A stretch of 64,000 bases of DNA from JAWKVD01 sp041398225. Its GTDB lineage: Bacteria > Pseudomonadota > Alphaproteobacteria > Caulobacterales > Hyphomonadaceae. Position 1 is the first letter of the stretch. The number at the start of each line of letters is the position of its first letter. Positions 8,846 to 16,775 of this stretch are shown here, piece by piece. Location: the NCBI GenBank assembly GCA_041398225.1, contig JAWKVD010000012.1, positions 1 through 64,000 on the forward strand, written 5' to 3'. A program made the position numbers and the translations under genes. The notes beneath the pieces were generated by a model. It saw only the letters and a program-made list of their open reading frames with translations, was not told the origin of the DNA and searched no databases.

Positions 8846-9979
8846 ATGAATGACCGCGATCTGCACGGGCGCCTGATCGGACAACAAGGCGGGCGCGAAG
8901 CGTTCAACACGCCGGTGCTGGTGATCGATCTCGACCGGCTTGAACGCAACATCTCGGCCATGGCGGCGTTCGCAAAGGCCCATGGCGTCGCCCTGCGGCC
9001 TCACGCCAAGACCCACAAGTCCGTCGACATCGCGCGGTTGCAGAAGCAGGCGGGCGCGGTCGGCAATTGCTGCGCCAAGCTGGGCGAGGCCGAGACGCTC
9101 GCCGAGGGCGGGATCGACAGCATCCTGATCACCTCGCCGGTCGTATCGGCGCCCGCGATCGCCCGGCTCGCGGCGTTGAACGAGAAAATTCGGGACCTGC
9201 GCGTCGTGGTCGACAATCCCAGGAACCTCGCGGACCTCGCGCAAGCGGCGGCGACCGGAAGACCTCTGCAGATCGTGATCGACATCGATCCCGGCATCCG
9301 CCGCACCGGCGTTCGCGACGCCGCGGCGGCGGTCGAGATTGCCGCAGCCGCGACCGCCGCGCCGGCAATCAACTATCTCGGCGTGCAGTTCTATTGCGGA
9401 CGCGAGCAGCATGTCGAAGCGTTCAAGGACCGGCGCGAGGCTCTCCAGGACCGTACGGCGTTTCTTCGTGAAGTGATCGCCGCGTTGACGGCGGAAGGGT
9501 ATCCGCCGGGCGTCGTCACGGGCGGCGGCACGGGCACCCATCTGATCGACGTCGAACTGGGCGTTCTCAACGAACTCCAGGTCGGCTCCTACGTCTTCAT
9601 GGACCGGCAGTACAACGATTGCGAGATCGCGCCCGACGGGTCGCCCGTGTTCGAAACCTCGCTGTTCGTCGACGCCCGCGTGGTGAGCGCCAACACGCCC
9701 GGCATGGCGACCATCGACTCAGGCTTCAAGGCGCTGGCGACGGACGGCGGCCCGCCCGCTATAGCATCCGGTGCGCCCGAGGCCTCGATCTTCCACTTCA
9801 TGGGTGACGAACACGCGGCGCTCGTCTCTCCCGACGATCGCTTCGAGATCGGAACGCGCGTCTCACTTGTGGTCCCGCATTGCGACCCCACGGTGAACCT
9901 CTACGACTTCTACCATGTGGTGCGCGGCGACACGCTGGTCGACATCTGGCCGGTCAGCGCGCGCGGCGCTTCCCGCTAG
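8846..9979 (+). CDS. DSD1-type PLP enzyme (D-serine dehydratase/D-threonine aldolase-like)
   Basis: 377 residues with a fold-type III (alanine racemase-like) PLP barrel. The Schiff-base lysine lies in LRPHAKTHKSVD (about residues 50-61). Near the C-terminus the motif VVPHCDPTVNLYD holds the His and Cys that bind a metal in eukaryotic-type D-serine dehydratase and D-threonine aldolase. Likely reactions are D-serine dehydration or cleavage of D-3-hydroxy amino acids. GGAG lies about 9 bp before the start. Together with the ALO-like oxidase it suggests a small catabolic operon. The family is certain; the substrate is not. Confidence 0.88.
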   Translation: MNDRDLHGRLIGQQGGREAFNTPVLVIDLDRLERNISAMAAFAKAHGVALRPHAKTHKSVDIARLQKQAGAVGNCCAKLGEAETLAEGGIDSILITSPVVSAPAIARLAALNEKIRDLRVVVDNPRNLADLAQAAATGRPLQIVIDIDPGIRRTGVRDAAAAVEIAAAATAAPAINYLGVQFYCGREQHVEAFKDRREALQDRTAFLREVIAALTAEGYPPGVVTGGGTGTHLIDVELGVLNELQVGSYVFMDRQYNDCEIAPDGSPVFETSLFVDARVVSANTPGMATIDSGFKALATDGGPPAIASGAPEASIFHFMGDEHAALVSPDDRFEIGTRVSLVVPHCDPTVNLYDFYHVVRGDTLVDIWPVSARGASR

Positions 9980-10010
9980 CAGGCGCCGCCGCACCGCTGA
10001 GCCGAACCGG

Positions 10011-11180
10011 TCAGCCGAGCAAGCTCCGGCAATCGCGGGCGATCACGCTTTCCTCGTCGGTGGTCAGGGCGGCGATCGCAATCGCGGAGTCCGGGGCGTC
10101 GATGCGCACCGCGCCCGACCGGTTGGCGTCCGCATCGATCCGGGCGCCCAGCCAGCCGGCCGCTTCGACAATCCGCTCCCGGATAACCGGCGACTTGGCG
10201 CCGATGCCGCCGGTCATGACCAGCGCATCAAGACCGCCAAGTGCGGCCGCCAGCGCGCCAAGCTCCACGCCGATGCGATAGATGAACAGATCGACCGCGA
10301 GACGCGCGCCGTCTTCCGAGCTGGCCAGCAGCGTTTTCATGTCGCCGCTAAGCCCGGAAACGCCCTTCAGTCCGCTGTCCTTGTAGAGCATCTCCGACAC
10401 CTGAGCGGCGCTCATGCCGCACTGCTCGATCAGGAAGAGCGGAACCGCCGGATCGAGCGCGCCGCAACGCGTGCCCATGACCAGACCGTCGAGCGCGCTG
10501 AACCCCATGGTCGTGGCGATGCTGCGCCGGCCCTTCATGGCGCACATGCTGGCGCCCTGTCCAAGATGCGCCACCACCACGCGCCCATCCGCGCGCTCGC
10601 CGATCAACTCCGGCAGGCGGCCGGCCACATAGGCGTATGACAGGCCGTGAAATCCATAGCGCCGAACGCCCTTGCGCCGAATGTCCTCCGGCACGGCGAG
10701 CAGAGTGGCCAGCCGGGGCTGCGTGGCGTGGAAGGCCGTGTCGAAGGACGCCGTCTGCAGCAGGTCCGGATGCGCGCGCGCCACCGCCCTCACCGCCGCC
10801 AGATTGTGGGGCTGGTGCAGCGGCGCAAGCGGATCGAGCGTCTCCAACTGGGCCAGAACCTCCGGCGTAAGACGCACGGGCGCAACGAACCCGTCGCCGC
10901 CGTGAACGACACGATGGCCGACTGCCACGAAGCGGATGTCCGGATGCCTGCCGGCGACATGCGAGAGAATCTGATCGACCGCCTGCTCGGCCTCGATGGG
11001 ATCGCCCAACGGCTCGGACTGGCGTGGGCCGCCGCGCTCGGCGAACTCGAAGACCGGGGCATGGTGCAAGTCCGACACCTCGCCGCGAACGAGCGCGGCT
11101 CCGGTTTCATCCGCGTCCGGGTAGACGGCGAACTTCAGGCTCGACGAGCCCGCATTGAGCGTCAGAACGGCGTTTGTCAT
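10011..11180 (-). CDS. ackA: Acetate kinase
   Basis: 389 residues, normal length for the family. It opens with the ASKHA phosphate-binding motif (VLTLNAGSSSLKFAVYP) and also shows GHRVVHGG, YGFHGLS, HLGQGASMCA and, near the end, VMTGGIGAKS. It interconverts acetyl phosphate (or another acyl phosphate) plus ADP with acetate plus ATP in the cytosol. Its start overlaps the stop of the upstream MaoC-Pta gene by 4 bp, so the pair form a translationally coupled Pta-Ack module. PhaC is upstream on the same strand. Confidence 0.95.
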   Translation of the reverse strand: MTNAVLTLNAGSSSLKFAVYPDADETGAALVRGEVSDLHHAPVFEFAERGGPRQSEPLGDPIEAEQAVDQILSHVAGRHPDIRFVAVGHRVVHGGDGFVAPVRLTPEVLAQLETLDPLAPLHQPHNLAAVRAVARAHPDLLQTASFDTAFHATQPRLATLLAVPEDIRRKGVRRYGFHGLSYAYVAGRLPELIGERADGRVVVAHLGQGASMCAMKGRRSIATTMGFSALDGLVMGTRCGALDPAVPLFLIEQCGMSAAQVSEMLYKDSGLKGVSGLSGDMKTLLASSEDGARLAVDLFIYRIGVELGALAAALGGLDALVMTGGIGAKSPVIRERIVEAAGWLGARIDADANRSGAVRIDAPDSAIAIAALTTDEESVIARDCRSLLG

Positions 11181-12565
11181 TGCGGCGCTTCACCCGCGTG
11201 GACCGCAAGCTGCGCCAGCGCGCATGAGGTCGTACGGGCGAGAACCCCATCGGCCCGGCTCGTGAGGATCACCGGCACCCGCGCGCCCATGACGAGCCCG
11301 GCGCCGTCCGCCCCGGACAGGTAGACAAGTTGTTTCGACACCATGTTGCCCGACGCCAGATCGGGCGCCAGGAGAATGTCGGCCACCCCAGCCACCGGCG
11401 AGACGATCCCCTTCGTCGCGGCTGCGTCCCGCGATATGGCGTTGTCGAACGCCAACGGCCCGTCGAGCACGCCGCCCTTTATCTGGCCCCGGTCCGCCAT
11501 CTTGCACAGCGCGGCGGCTTCGACCGTAGATCGTATCTTGGGGTAGACCGTTTCAACCGCCGACAGGATCGCGACCTTGGGCGCGGGAATTCCGCAGGCG
11601 CGCGCAAGATCGATCGCGTTCTGAACAATGTCCTTCTTGGCGTCGAGGTCGGGTTCGATGTTGATCGCCGCATCGGTGATGAGCAGAAGCTTCTCATAGT
11701 GCGGAACGTCGAACACGAAGACGTGGCTCATGCGACGCTCGGTGCGCAGCCCGGAATCAGACTTCACAATGGCGCCCATCACCTCGTCGGTATGCAGCGC
11801 GCCCTTCATGATCGCCGACACGCGCCCGTCGCGGGCGAGCGCCGCCGCCTGCGCGGCGGCTGCGTGGCTGTGCGGCGCGTCGATCAGTTCAAAGCCGGAA
11901 ATGTCGAGACCGGCCGCCTCCGCCGCTTTCCTGACCTTGGCCTCAGGCCCCACCAGAACAGGCGCGATCAGCTTCTGCGCCGCCGCCTCGACCGCGCCGG
12001 TGATCGACGCGGCGTCGCACGGATGAACCACGGCGGTCGGCAGGGGCGGAAACCGCAGCGCGCGTTCCGTCAGCTCCCTAAAGCGTTCGCCGCGTTCATG
12101 GAGATGCACTTCGGGCAGCGTGGCGCCCGGCCGGCGCACCTTCACGGTCGGCGCAATGACCTCGGCCTCGCCGACGATCACGTCCTCCCCCTCCTGATTC
12201 ACGCACAGGCAATCCAGGATGACGTGGCCGTTGGGGCGTTTCTCCCGCACCGTCACGCGCACGCGCACCACATCGCCGACGCCGACCGGCGTGTGGAAGT
12301 TGAGGGACTGGTGGAGATAGACCGTTCCCGGTCCCGGCAGCTCCGTTCCCAGAACCGCGGAGATCAACGCGCCGCCCCACATGCCGTGAGCGATGACCTT
12401 ATGAAAGCGGTCGCCCTTCGCGTATTCGGGATCGACATGCGCCGGATTGATGTCCCCCGACATCACGGCGAACAACTCAATGTCCTGTTCGCGAAGCGTG
12501 CGCTTGATCTCGGCGCAATCGCCGACCTTCAGTTCATCGTAGGTGCGGTTCTCGATATATCGCAT
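11177..12565 (-). CDS. Bifunctional MaoC-domain / phosphate acyltransferase (Pta/Ptb type)
   Basis: 462 residues made of two parts. Residues about 1-140 are a MaoC hot-dog domain (DINPAHVDPEYAKGDRFHKV, then AHGMWGGALISAVLG), the R-specific enoyl-CoA hydratase fold. Residues about 155-455 are a phosphotransacetylase/phosphotransbutyrylase domain (FPPLPTAVVHPCDAASITG, SDSGLRTERRMSHVF, VSPVAGVADILLAPDL, YLSGADGAGLVMGARVPVIL). The C-terminal part converts acyl-CoA plus phosphate to acyl phosphate, the substrate of the kinase encoded next. The fusion is a recognised architecture in proteobacteria. Closeness to phaC makes hydroxyacyl-CoA supply or disposal plausible, but specificity is unknown. Confidence 0.92.
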   Translation of the reverse strand: MRYIENRTYDELKVGDCAEIKRTLREQDIELFAVMSGDINPAHVDPEYAKGDRFHKVIAHGMWGGALISAVLGTELPGPGTVYLHQSLNFHTPVGVGDVVRVRVTVREKRPNGHVILDCLCVNQEGEDVIVGEAEVIAPTVKVRRPGATLPEVHLHERGERFRELTERALRFPPLPTAVVHPCDAASITGAVEAAAQKLIAPVLVGPEAKVRKAAEAAGLDISGFELIDAPHSHAAAAQAAALARDGRVSAIMKGALHTDEVMGAIVKSDSGLRTERRMSHVFVFDVPHYEKLLLITDAAINIEPDLDAKKDIVQNAIDLARACGIPAPKVAILSAVETVYPKIRSTVEAAALCKMADRGQIKGGVLDGPLAFDNAISRDAAATKGIVSPVAGVADILLAPDLASGNMVSKQLVYLSGADGAGLVMGARVPVILTSRADGVLARTTSCALAQLAVHAGEAPQ

Positions 12566-12648
12566 CTCAACCTCGGGCCATCATATGACGTCTAACGACC
12601 CTCGGCCGTTCGCTTGCGGTTCAGGCGCAGCATAACACCGTTCGCCGG

Positions 12649-14532
12649 CTAGTCCTGCCGGACATACGCGCCCGGCGCATCCGCGACGACGCCGGTGCCT
12701 CGCCCCATCCCCGGCGGCGAAACCTCCTCGCCGGACCGCTGATCGAGCCAGTCCGCCCAGGCCTCCCACCACGAGCCTTCATGCGAAGGCGCGTTCGCGA
12801 GAAAGGCGTCAGGGTCAGCGTAGAGATCGCCGAGCGCCCGCGTCCTCATCCGGTAGGAACGATGCTTGTGTCCCGGCTCGGAGACAATACCGGCATTGTG
12901 TCCGCCGCTGGTCAGAACGTAGGTGACGTCCGTGTCGGTCAGCAGGTGGATCTTGTAGGTCGACCGCCACGGCGCGACATGATCGCGCTCGGTCCCGACC
13001 GCGAAAACCGGAACGTGGATATCGCCCAGCGCAATCGGACGCCCCGCCACGTCGAACCGACCTTCCGCCAGATCGTTGTTCAGGAACAGTTTGCGGAGGT
13101 ATTCCGAATGCATGCGATAGGGCATGCGCGTGGCGTCGGAGTTCCACGCCATCAGATCGTTCATGGGCGGCCGGTCCCCCATGAAGTAGTCCTGCACCAG
13201 ACGCGACCAGACCAGATCGTTGGAGCGCAACATCTGGAAGGCGCCGGCCATATGCTCGGAATCGAGATAGCCGCGCCGCCACATGATGTCCTCAAGGAAG
13301 GCCAGCTGGCTCTCGCTGATGAACAGCATCAGCTCGCCGGCTTCCGTGAAGTCGGTCTGCGCGGCCAGAAGCGTCATCGACGCCAGGCGATCGTCGCCGT
13401 CGCGCGCCATGGCCGCCGCCGCCACCGACAGCAACGTTCCGCCCAGACAATAGCCGGCGGCGTGGATTTTCTGATCCGGAACGATCTCCTCGACCACATC
13501 TAGAGCGGCCATCACCCCTTGGGCGCGATAATCGTCAAAGCCCACCGAGCGCTGCTCGGGGCCAGGATTGCGCCACGAGATCATGAAGACCGTGAAGCCC
13601 TGCTCCACCAGATAGCGAACCATCGAGTTCGCCGGAGACAGGTCCAGAATGTAATACTTCATGATCCACGCCGGAACGATCAGGATCGGCTCCGCCTTCA
13701 CATGATCGGTCGCCGGCGCATACTGGATCAGTTCGATCAGCTCGTTGCGATAGACGACCTTTCCGGGGGTGATGGCGACGTCTTCGCCAACCACATACGC
13801 TTCGGCGCCGGCGGGACGCTTGCCGGTCACGGCGCGCTCCGCGTCTTCCATATAGTTGCGGAACCCCTGAGCGAGATTGGCGCCGCCGGTCGCCAGCGTC
13901 CGCGAGAGAATTTCCGGATTGGTCCAGAAGAAGTTGGAGGGCGCGAAGGTGTCGAGGATCTGTCTGGCGAAAAATTCCGCCATCTCTTCGTGACGGCGCG
14001 TTACGCCGCGCACGTCCGTGGTGGCGTTGTGCCACCACTGCTGATTCAGCAGAAAGCCCTGCTGAATGAGATTGTACGGCCAGTATTTCCACTGCTCGCC
14101 GTCGAACCGGTGGTCCTGCGGCAAGGGCTTGATGCAGGTTTCGGCGTTCGGCCCTTCAAAGGCGCAGCGTGCGGAATACCCGGAAAAGCGCGAGACCTTC
14201 TCCATCCCCTTCCGGGCGATCTCCCAGCGCTTGCCCGGCGCGAAGGCGAGATGGACCGACCAATCCAGAAACGCCTCGGCCAACGCGGCGGGCGACAGTC
14301 CGCCGGTGAAGCGAGCGGCCGCCGCGTGCAGCGATCGATCCAGCGTCTCCGGGAAGGGCGTCGCTTCCGGCGTTCCGGCCGGCTGGCGCCCGGCCTCGCC
14401 TATGGCGTCTTCCGGCGCGCGCGCCGTCTTGACGGCGACTGGGCCGTCCCCGCGCGCCTCGGGGCGGACGTTCGCCCCGTCGCTTGGTGCGGCTTCATCT
14501 GTTTCGGCAGCCGTCCGGGTCGCCTGTCGCAT
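12649..14532 (-). CDS. phaC: Class I poly(3-hydroxyalkanoate) synthase
   Basis: 627 residues. The lipase-box-like nucleophile motif GYCLGG lies near residue 360. The catalytic Asp is in GTERDHVAPWRS (about 515) and the His in TSGGHNAG (about 544). PhaC N-terminal landmarks such as NPEILSRTLATGGANL and the YVVGEDVA segment are present. It polymerises hydroxyacyl-CoA into storage granules. The first 70 residues are a low-complexity Ala/Pro-rich extension, and a later start is possible. No phaA, phaB, phaR or phasin gene is adjacent; the MaoC-Pta and AckA genes follow about 80 bp downstream on the same strand. Confidence 0.95.
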   Translation of the reverse strand: MRQATRTAAETDEAAPSDGANVRPEARGDGPVAVKTARAPEDAIGEAGRQPAGTPEATPFPETLDRSLHAAAARFTGGLSPAALAEAFLDWSVHLAFAPGKRWEIARKGMEKVSRFSGYSARCAFEGPNAETCIKPLPQDHRFDGEQWKYWPYNLIQQGFLLNQQWWHNATTDVRGVTRRHEEMAEFFARQILDTFAPSNFFWTNPEILSRTLATGGANLAQGFRNYMEDAERAVTGKRPAGAEAYVVGEDVAITPGKVVYRNELIELIQYAPATDHVKAEPILIVPAWIMKYYILDLSPANSMVRYLVEQGFTVFMISWRNPGPEQRSVGFDDYRAQGVMAALDVVEEIVPDQKIHAAGYCLGGTLLSVAAAAMARDGDDRLASMTLLAAQTDFTEAGELMLFISESQLAFLEDIMWRRGYLDSEHMAGAFQMLRSNDLVWSRLVQDYFMGDRPPMNDLMAWNSDATRMPYRMHSEYLRKLFLNNDLAEGRFDVAGRPIALGDIHVPVFAVGTERDHVAPWRSTYKIHLLTDTDVTYVLTSGGHNAGIVSEPGHKHRSYRMRTRALGDLYADPDAFLANAPSHEGSWWEAWADWLDQRSGEEVSPPGMGRGTGVVADAPGAYVRQD

Positions 14533-14926
14533 TCGGTCTATCCACCAACAATATCGGACAGAGCAGACAGTGCGCCCAAAACGCGCCGCCGATCGCTCCT
14601 CGAACCATGAATGTCTGGCGCAAAAATCCTAACGCCTTCGCTACATCGGTCTCTCGGAACGCCGAATACCCCGTGCCGGACGGCGACGATTTCGAAGCCC
14701 GTATCGCCCGTCCCGACAGGCCGTTTACCGGGCCGCCCGCCGCCGGAAACGCGTCCGCGCCCGCCCCATCGCTTGATCGACCGTTCGATCCGGCCGTCGC
14801 GGCGTTTCAAGTCTTGGCGCTGTCGCAAATCTCGGCTCTCATATTGTCACGGCTCGCTACATATCTGCTTAAGTATGCATTGCGGCGCAAACGCGTCGCG
14901 TCACCGCACCCGACAGGAGCGATTCA
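14533..14926. other. 394-bp region between phaC and the small gene at 14927
   Basis: This holds the promoters for phaC (leftward) and the gene at 14927 (rightward). Weak promoter-like matches only: TTGTCA near 14845 with AT-rich sequence about 17 bp on. A rightward reading frame from ATG 14607 to TGA 14930 has coding-like third-position GC and overlaps the next start (ATGA). However, its product (107 residues, Pro/Ala-rich) looks like no family I know and its last 30 codons become AT-rich. I do not call it a gene, but it cannot be excluded. Confidence 0.4.
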
Positions 14927-15169
14927 ATGACACATGAACATCTCAGGGAAGGTCTCCCCGTCTTCCTGCATGACGGCGAAGTTTCGGTCGGCGCGGTGCG
15001 CGAGGTCCATCCCGGCGAAATTCTCGTCTATATCGAGAACACGGGCGATGTCCGTCTTTCGATGCTGGCGGTTCAGGAAGTCCATTTCGACAAGGTGGTG
15101 CTCAACCCCGAACACCTGTCCGAAAAGGTGAAGGCCGCCATCGCTCGGGCCCACAGCGCCGAAGACTGA
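14927..15169 (+). CDS. Small acidic protein of unknown function
   Basis: 80 residues, soluble, with no signal peptide. The sequence alternates short beta-prone segments (LPVFLHDGEVSVGAVREV, EILVYIENTGDVRLSM) and ends in a helix (EHLSEKVKAAIARAHSAED), suggesting a small SH3/PRC-barrel-like sheet. AGGAG lies 8 bp before ATG 14927, and codon use is normal for the genome, so it is very likely real. It stands between phaC (divergent) and the efflux operon (convergent), giving no functional hint. Confidence 0.7.
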   Translation: MTHEHLREGLPVFLHDGEVSVGAVREVHPGEILVYIENTGDVRLSMLAVQEVHFDKVVLNPEHLSEKVKAAIARAHSAED

Positions 15170-15198
15170 ACCGCCTCCCGGACCGTCGCCGCGAAGCG

Positions 15199-16467
15199 TC
15201 AGTCCGCCTCGAGCCAAAGCTCGTGCGCGTCGATCTGAAGCGTCAGCCAGGCGATGGTCGCCCGGACGCGCGCTTCGATCTCCAGCAGCCGCGCCTCTCC
15301 GAACCGACGTTCGGCGGCCTGAAGATCGGCCAGATCATAGGCCTGCAGCTCGAACCCGCGCCGCATGCGCCGGACCGCCGCCTCGCTGTCGTCCAGCGCC
15401 GAACGCGCGGCGGCCCAGGCCTCCTGCTCGGACGTCGCCATGATGACGTTGGTCCGGGCCAGGGAACGGATCTCGCGCTTGCGCTTCTCCAGCATCTGCA
15501 AAGCCTCGCGCGCGGCGGCCGCTTCCTTGCTCGCGGTCCCCATGCGCGCGCCGCCGCCGAGCGGCACGGTCAGAACCAGTCCGAGGCCGGTTTCCTCGCC
15601 ATTGCGTTCCGAAAACGCCCGGACCCCGAGCGAGGGATCGGGGGTGCGGTCCGCGCGTGCGCGCCGCGCAGACGCCTCCAGACGGTTCGCCTCGGCCTGA
15701 TAGAAACCGATCTCATGGCTGCGCGCGATGGTCCGCTCCACCCAGGTCTCCGGTTCTGAAAGAACCGGCGGCCGGTCGATGGGCGGCGCGGCGGCGGGCA
15801 GCGGGAGATCGGGAAAGAACGCCTCGAGTTCGGCTCGCGCACGCGCTTCCTCGCCCTCGGCTTGGCGCGTCGCCACTTGCGATGCGGCGTGGGCGGCGCG
15901 CGCCAGCTCCACCTCGATCTCGGCTGCGTCGTCGACCGCCGCGCGGCGCGTCACGATCCGCACCTCCTCGGCGAACGCGGTTTCCAGTTCACGCCGGGCC
16001 GTGACCGTTTCGGACGCGGCGAGCCACGCCATCCAGCGCTCCATGAGCGACAGAGCGGTCTGGTGCCGGGCGTCCTCGGCGTATTGCTCCGCGCTCTTGA
16101 TCAGCGCGGCGCCGATCTCCCGATCCAGCCGCCCTTTTCCGGGCAGCCGCAAGCCGCGCGAAATGGTGGCGTCGTACTCGCCGAAGGACAGCATGCCGTC
16201 CTCGACATCGCGGCGGTGATAGGAGCCCGACATCGTCCATTCGTGCGGTCCGGCCTCAAGGCGTCGCGCCTCTCCGCGAGATTGGCCGACCCGTTCGAGC
16301 CCGGCCTTCACCTGCGGGTCCGCGTTGAGGACGTTCTCGACGACCTCAAGCGGGGGAAGGAAGTCCTGGGCTGCAGCGGTGGGGGGACGGACAGTGCAGC
16401 CCAGGACAAGAGCGAACGCGAGCGCGCCGCTCTTTCTCGTAAACCAAAGTGACGGCGCGGCGCTCAT
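15199..16467 (-). CDS. TolC-family outer-membrane efflux protein (CusC/CzcC-like)
   Basis: 422 residues from ATG 16467. The signal peptide ends around PPTAAAQ. Two long alpha-helical coiled regions typical of TolC repeats follow (for example RRAAVDDAAEIEVELARAAH and DSEAAVRRMRRGFELQAYDL). The last is the usual marker helix in which the channel partner threads out of the cell. The start overlaps the DUF3240 stop by 4 bp. It completes the tripartite pump with the adaptor and RND permease encoded upstream. Start choice: the longer frame (to 16821) would run through the DUF3240 gene. Confidence 0.88.
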   Translation of the reverse strand: MSAAPSLWFTRKSGALAFALVLGCTVRPPTAAAQDFLPPLEVVENVLNADPQVKAGLERVGQSRGEARRLEAGPHEWTMSGSYHRRDVEDGMLSFGEYDATISRGLRLPGKGRLDREIGAALIKSAEQYAEDARHQTALSLMERWMAWLAASETVTARRELETAFAEEVRIVTRRAAVDDAAEIEVELARAAHAASQVATRQAEGEEARARAELEAFFPDLPLPAAAPPIDRPPVLSEPETWVERTIARSHEIGFYQAEANRLEASARRARADRTPDPSLGVRAFSERNGEETGLGLVLTVPLGGGARMGTASKEAAAAREALQMLEKRKREIRSLARTNVIMATSEQEAWAAARSALDDSEAAVRRMRRGFELQAYDLADLQAAERRFGEARLLEIEARVRATIAWLTLQIDAHELWLEAD

Positions 16468-16775
16468 GACAGGCGCCCCGCGGCCAGAACAGGCTCCATC
16501 CAGAACATCAGTCCCTGGATGGGCGTCTTCTCTTTCAACTCCGCGAGCAGGTCTTCGGCCCGCTCCCTGCCCGCGACGACGACCAGCACGCCGCGCGATA
16601 CGCTGCCGGAAACGCGCTCCGCGTGGCTCGCGCTGGCAAAGCCGAAGCCGTGTCCACGCGCATGCCAGGTCGTGAATCCCGGCAGGCGCGGCTCGGATTG
16701 TTCGAGCAGATCCACAAGTGCGTCCTCGGCCTCGGGGGGGTACACCACGGTCAACCGGCAGATATCGCCCGCCAT
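16464..16775 (-). CDS. DUF3240 family protein (PII-like fold, efflux-associated)
   Basis: 103 residues matching DUF3240, a small family found next to CusA/CzcA-type RND operons. It starts MAGDICRLTVVYPPEAEDAL, consistent with a ferredoxin-like/PII-like fold that may sense or buffer the metal. The 5' end overlaps the RND permease gene by 25 bp and the 3' end overlaps the TolC gene by 4 bp, so all are translated as one operon. No Cys is present and only two His (WHARGH), so metal binding is not obvious from residues. Confidence 0.85.
   Translation of the reverse strand: MAGDICRLTVVYPPEAEDALVDLLEQSEPRLPGFTTWHARGHGFGFASASHAERVSGSVSRGVLVVVAGRERAEDLLAELKEKTPIQGLMFWMEPVLAAGRLS

Noticed and set aside
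14842..14860. TATTGTCA near phaC as a fourth copy of the shared operator
   Set aside because: Only the left half matches; the right half has 2 of 8 bases.
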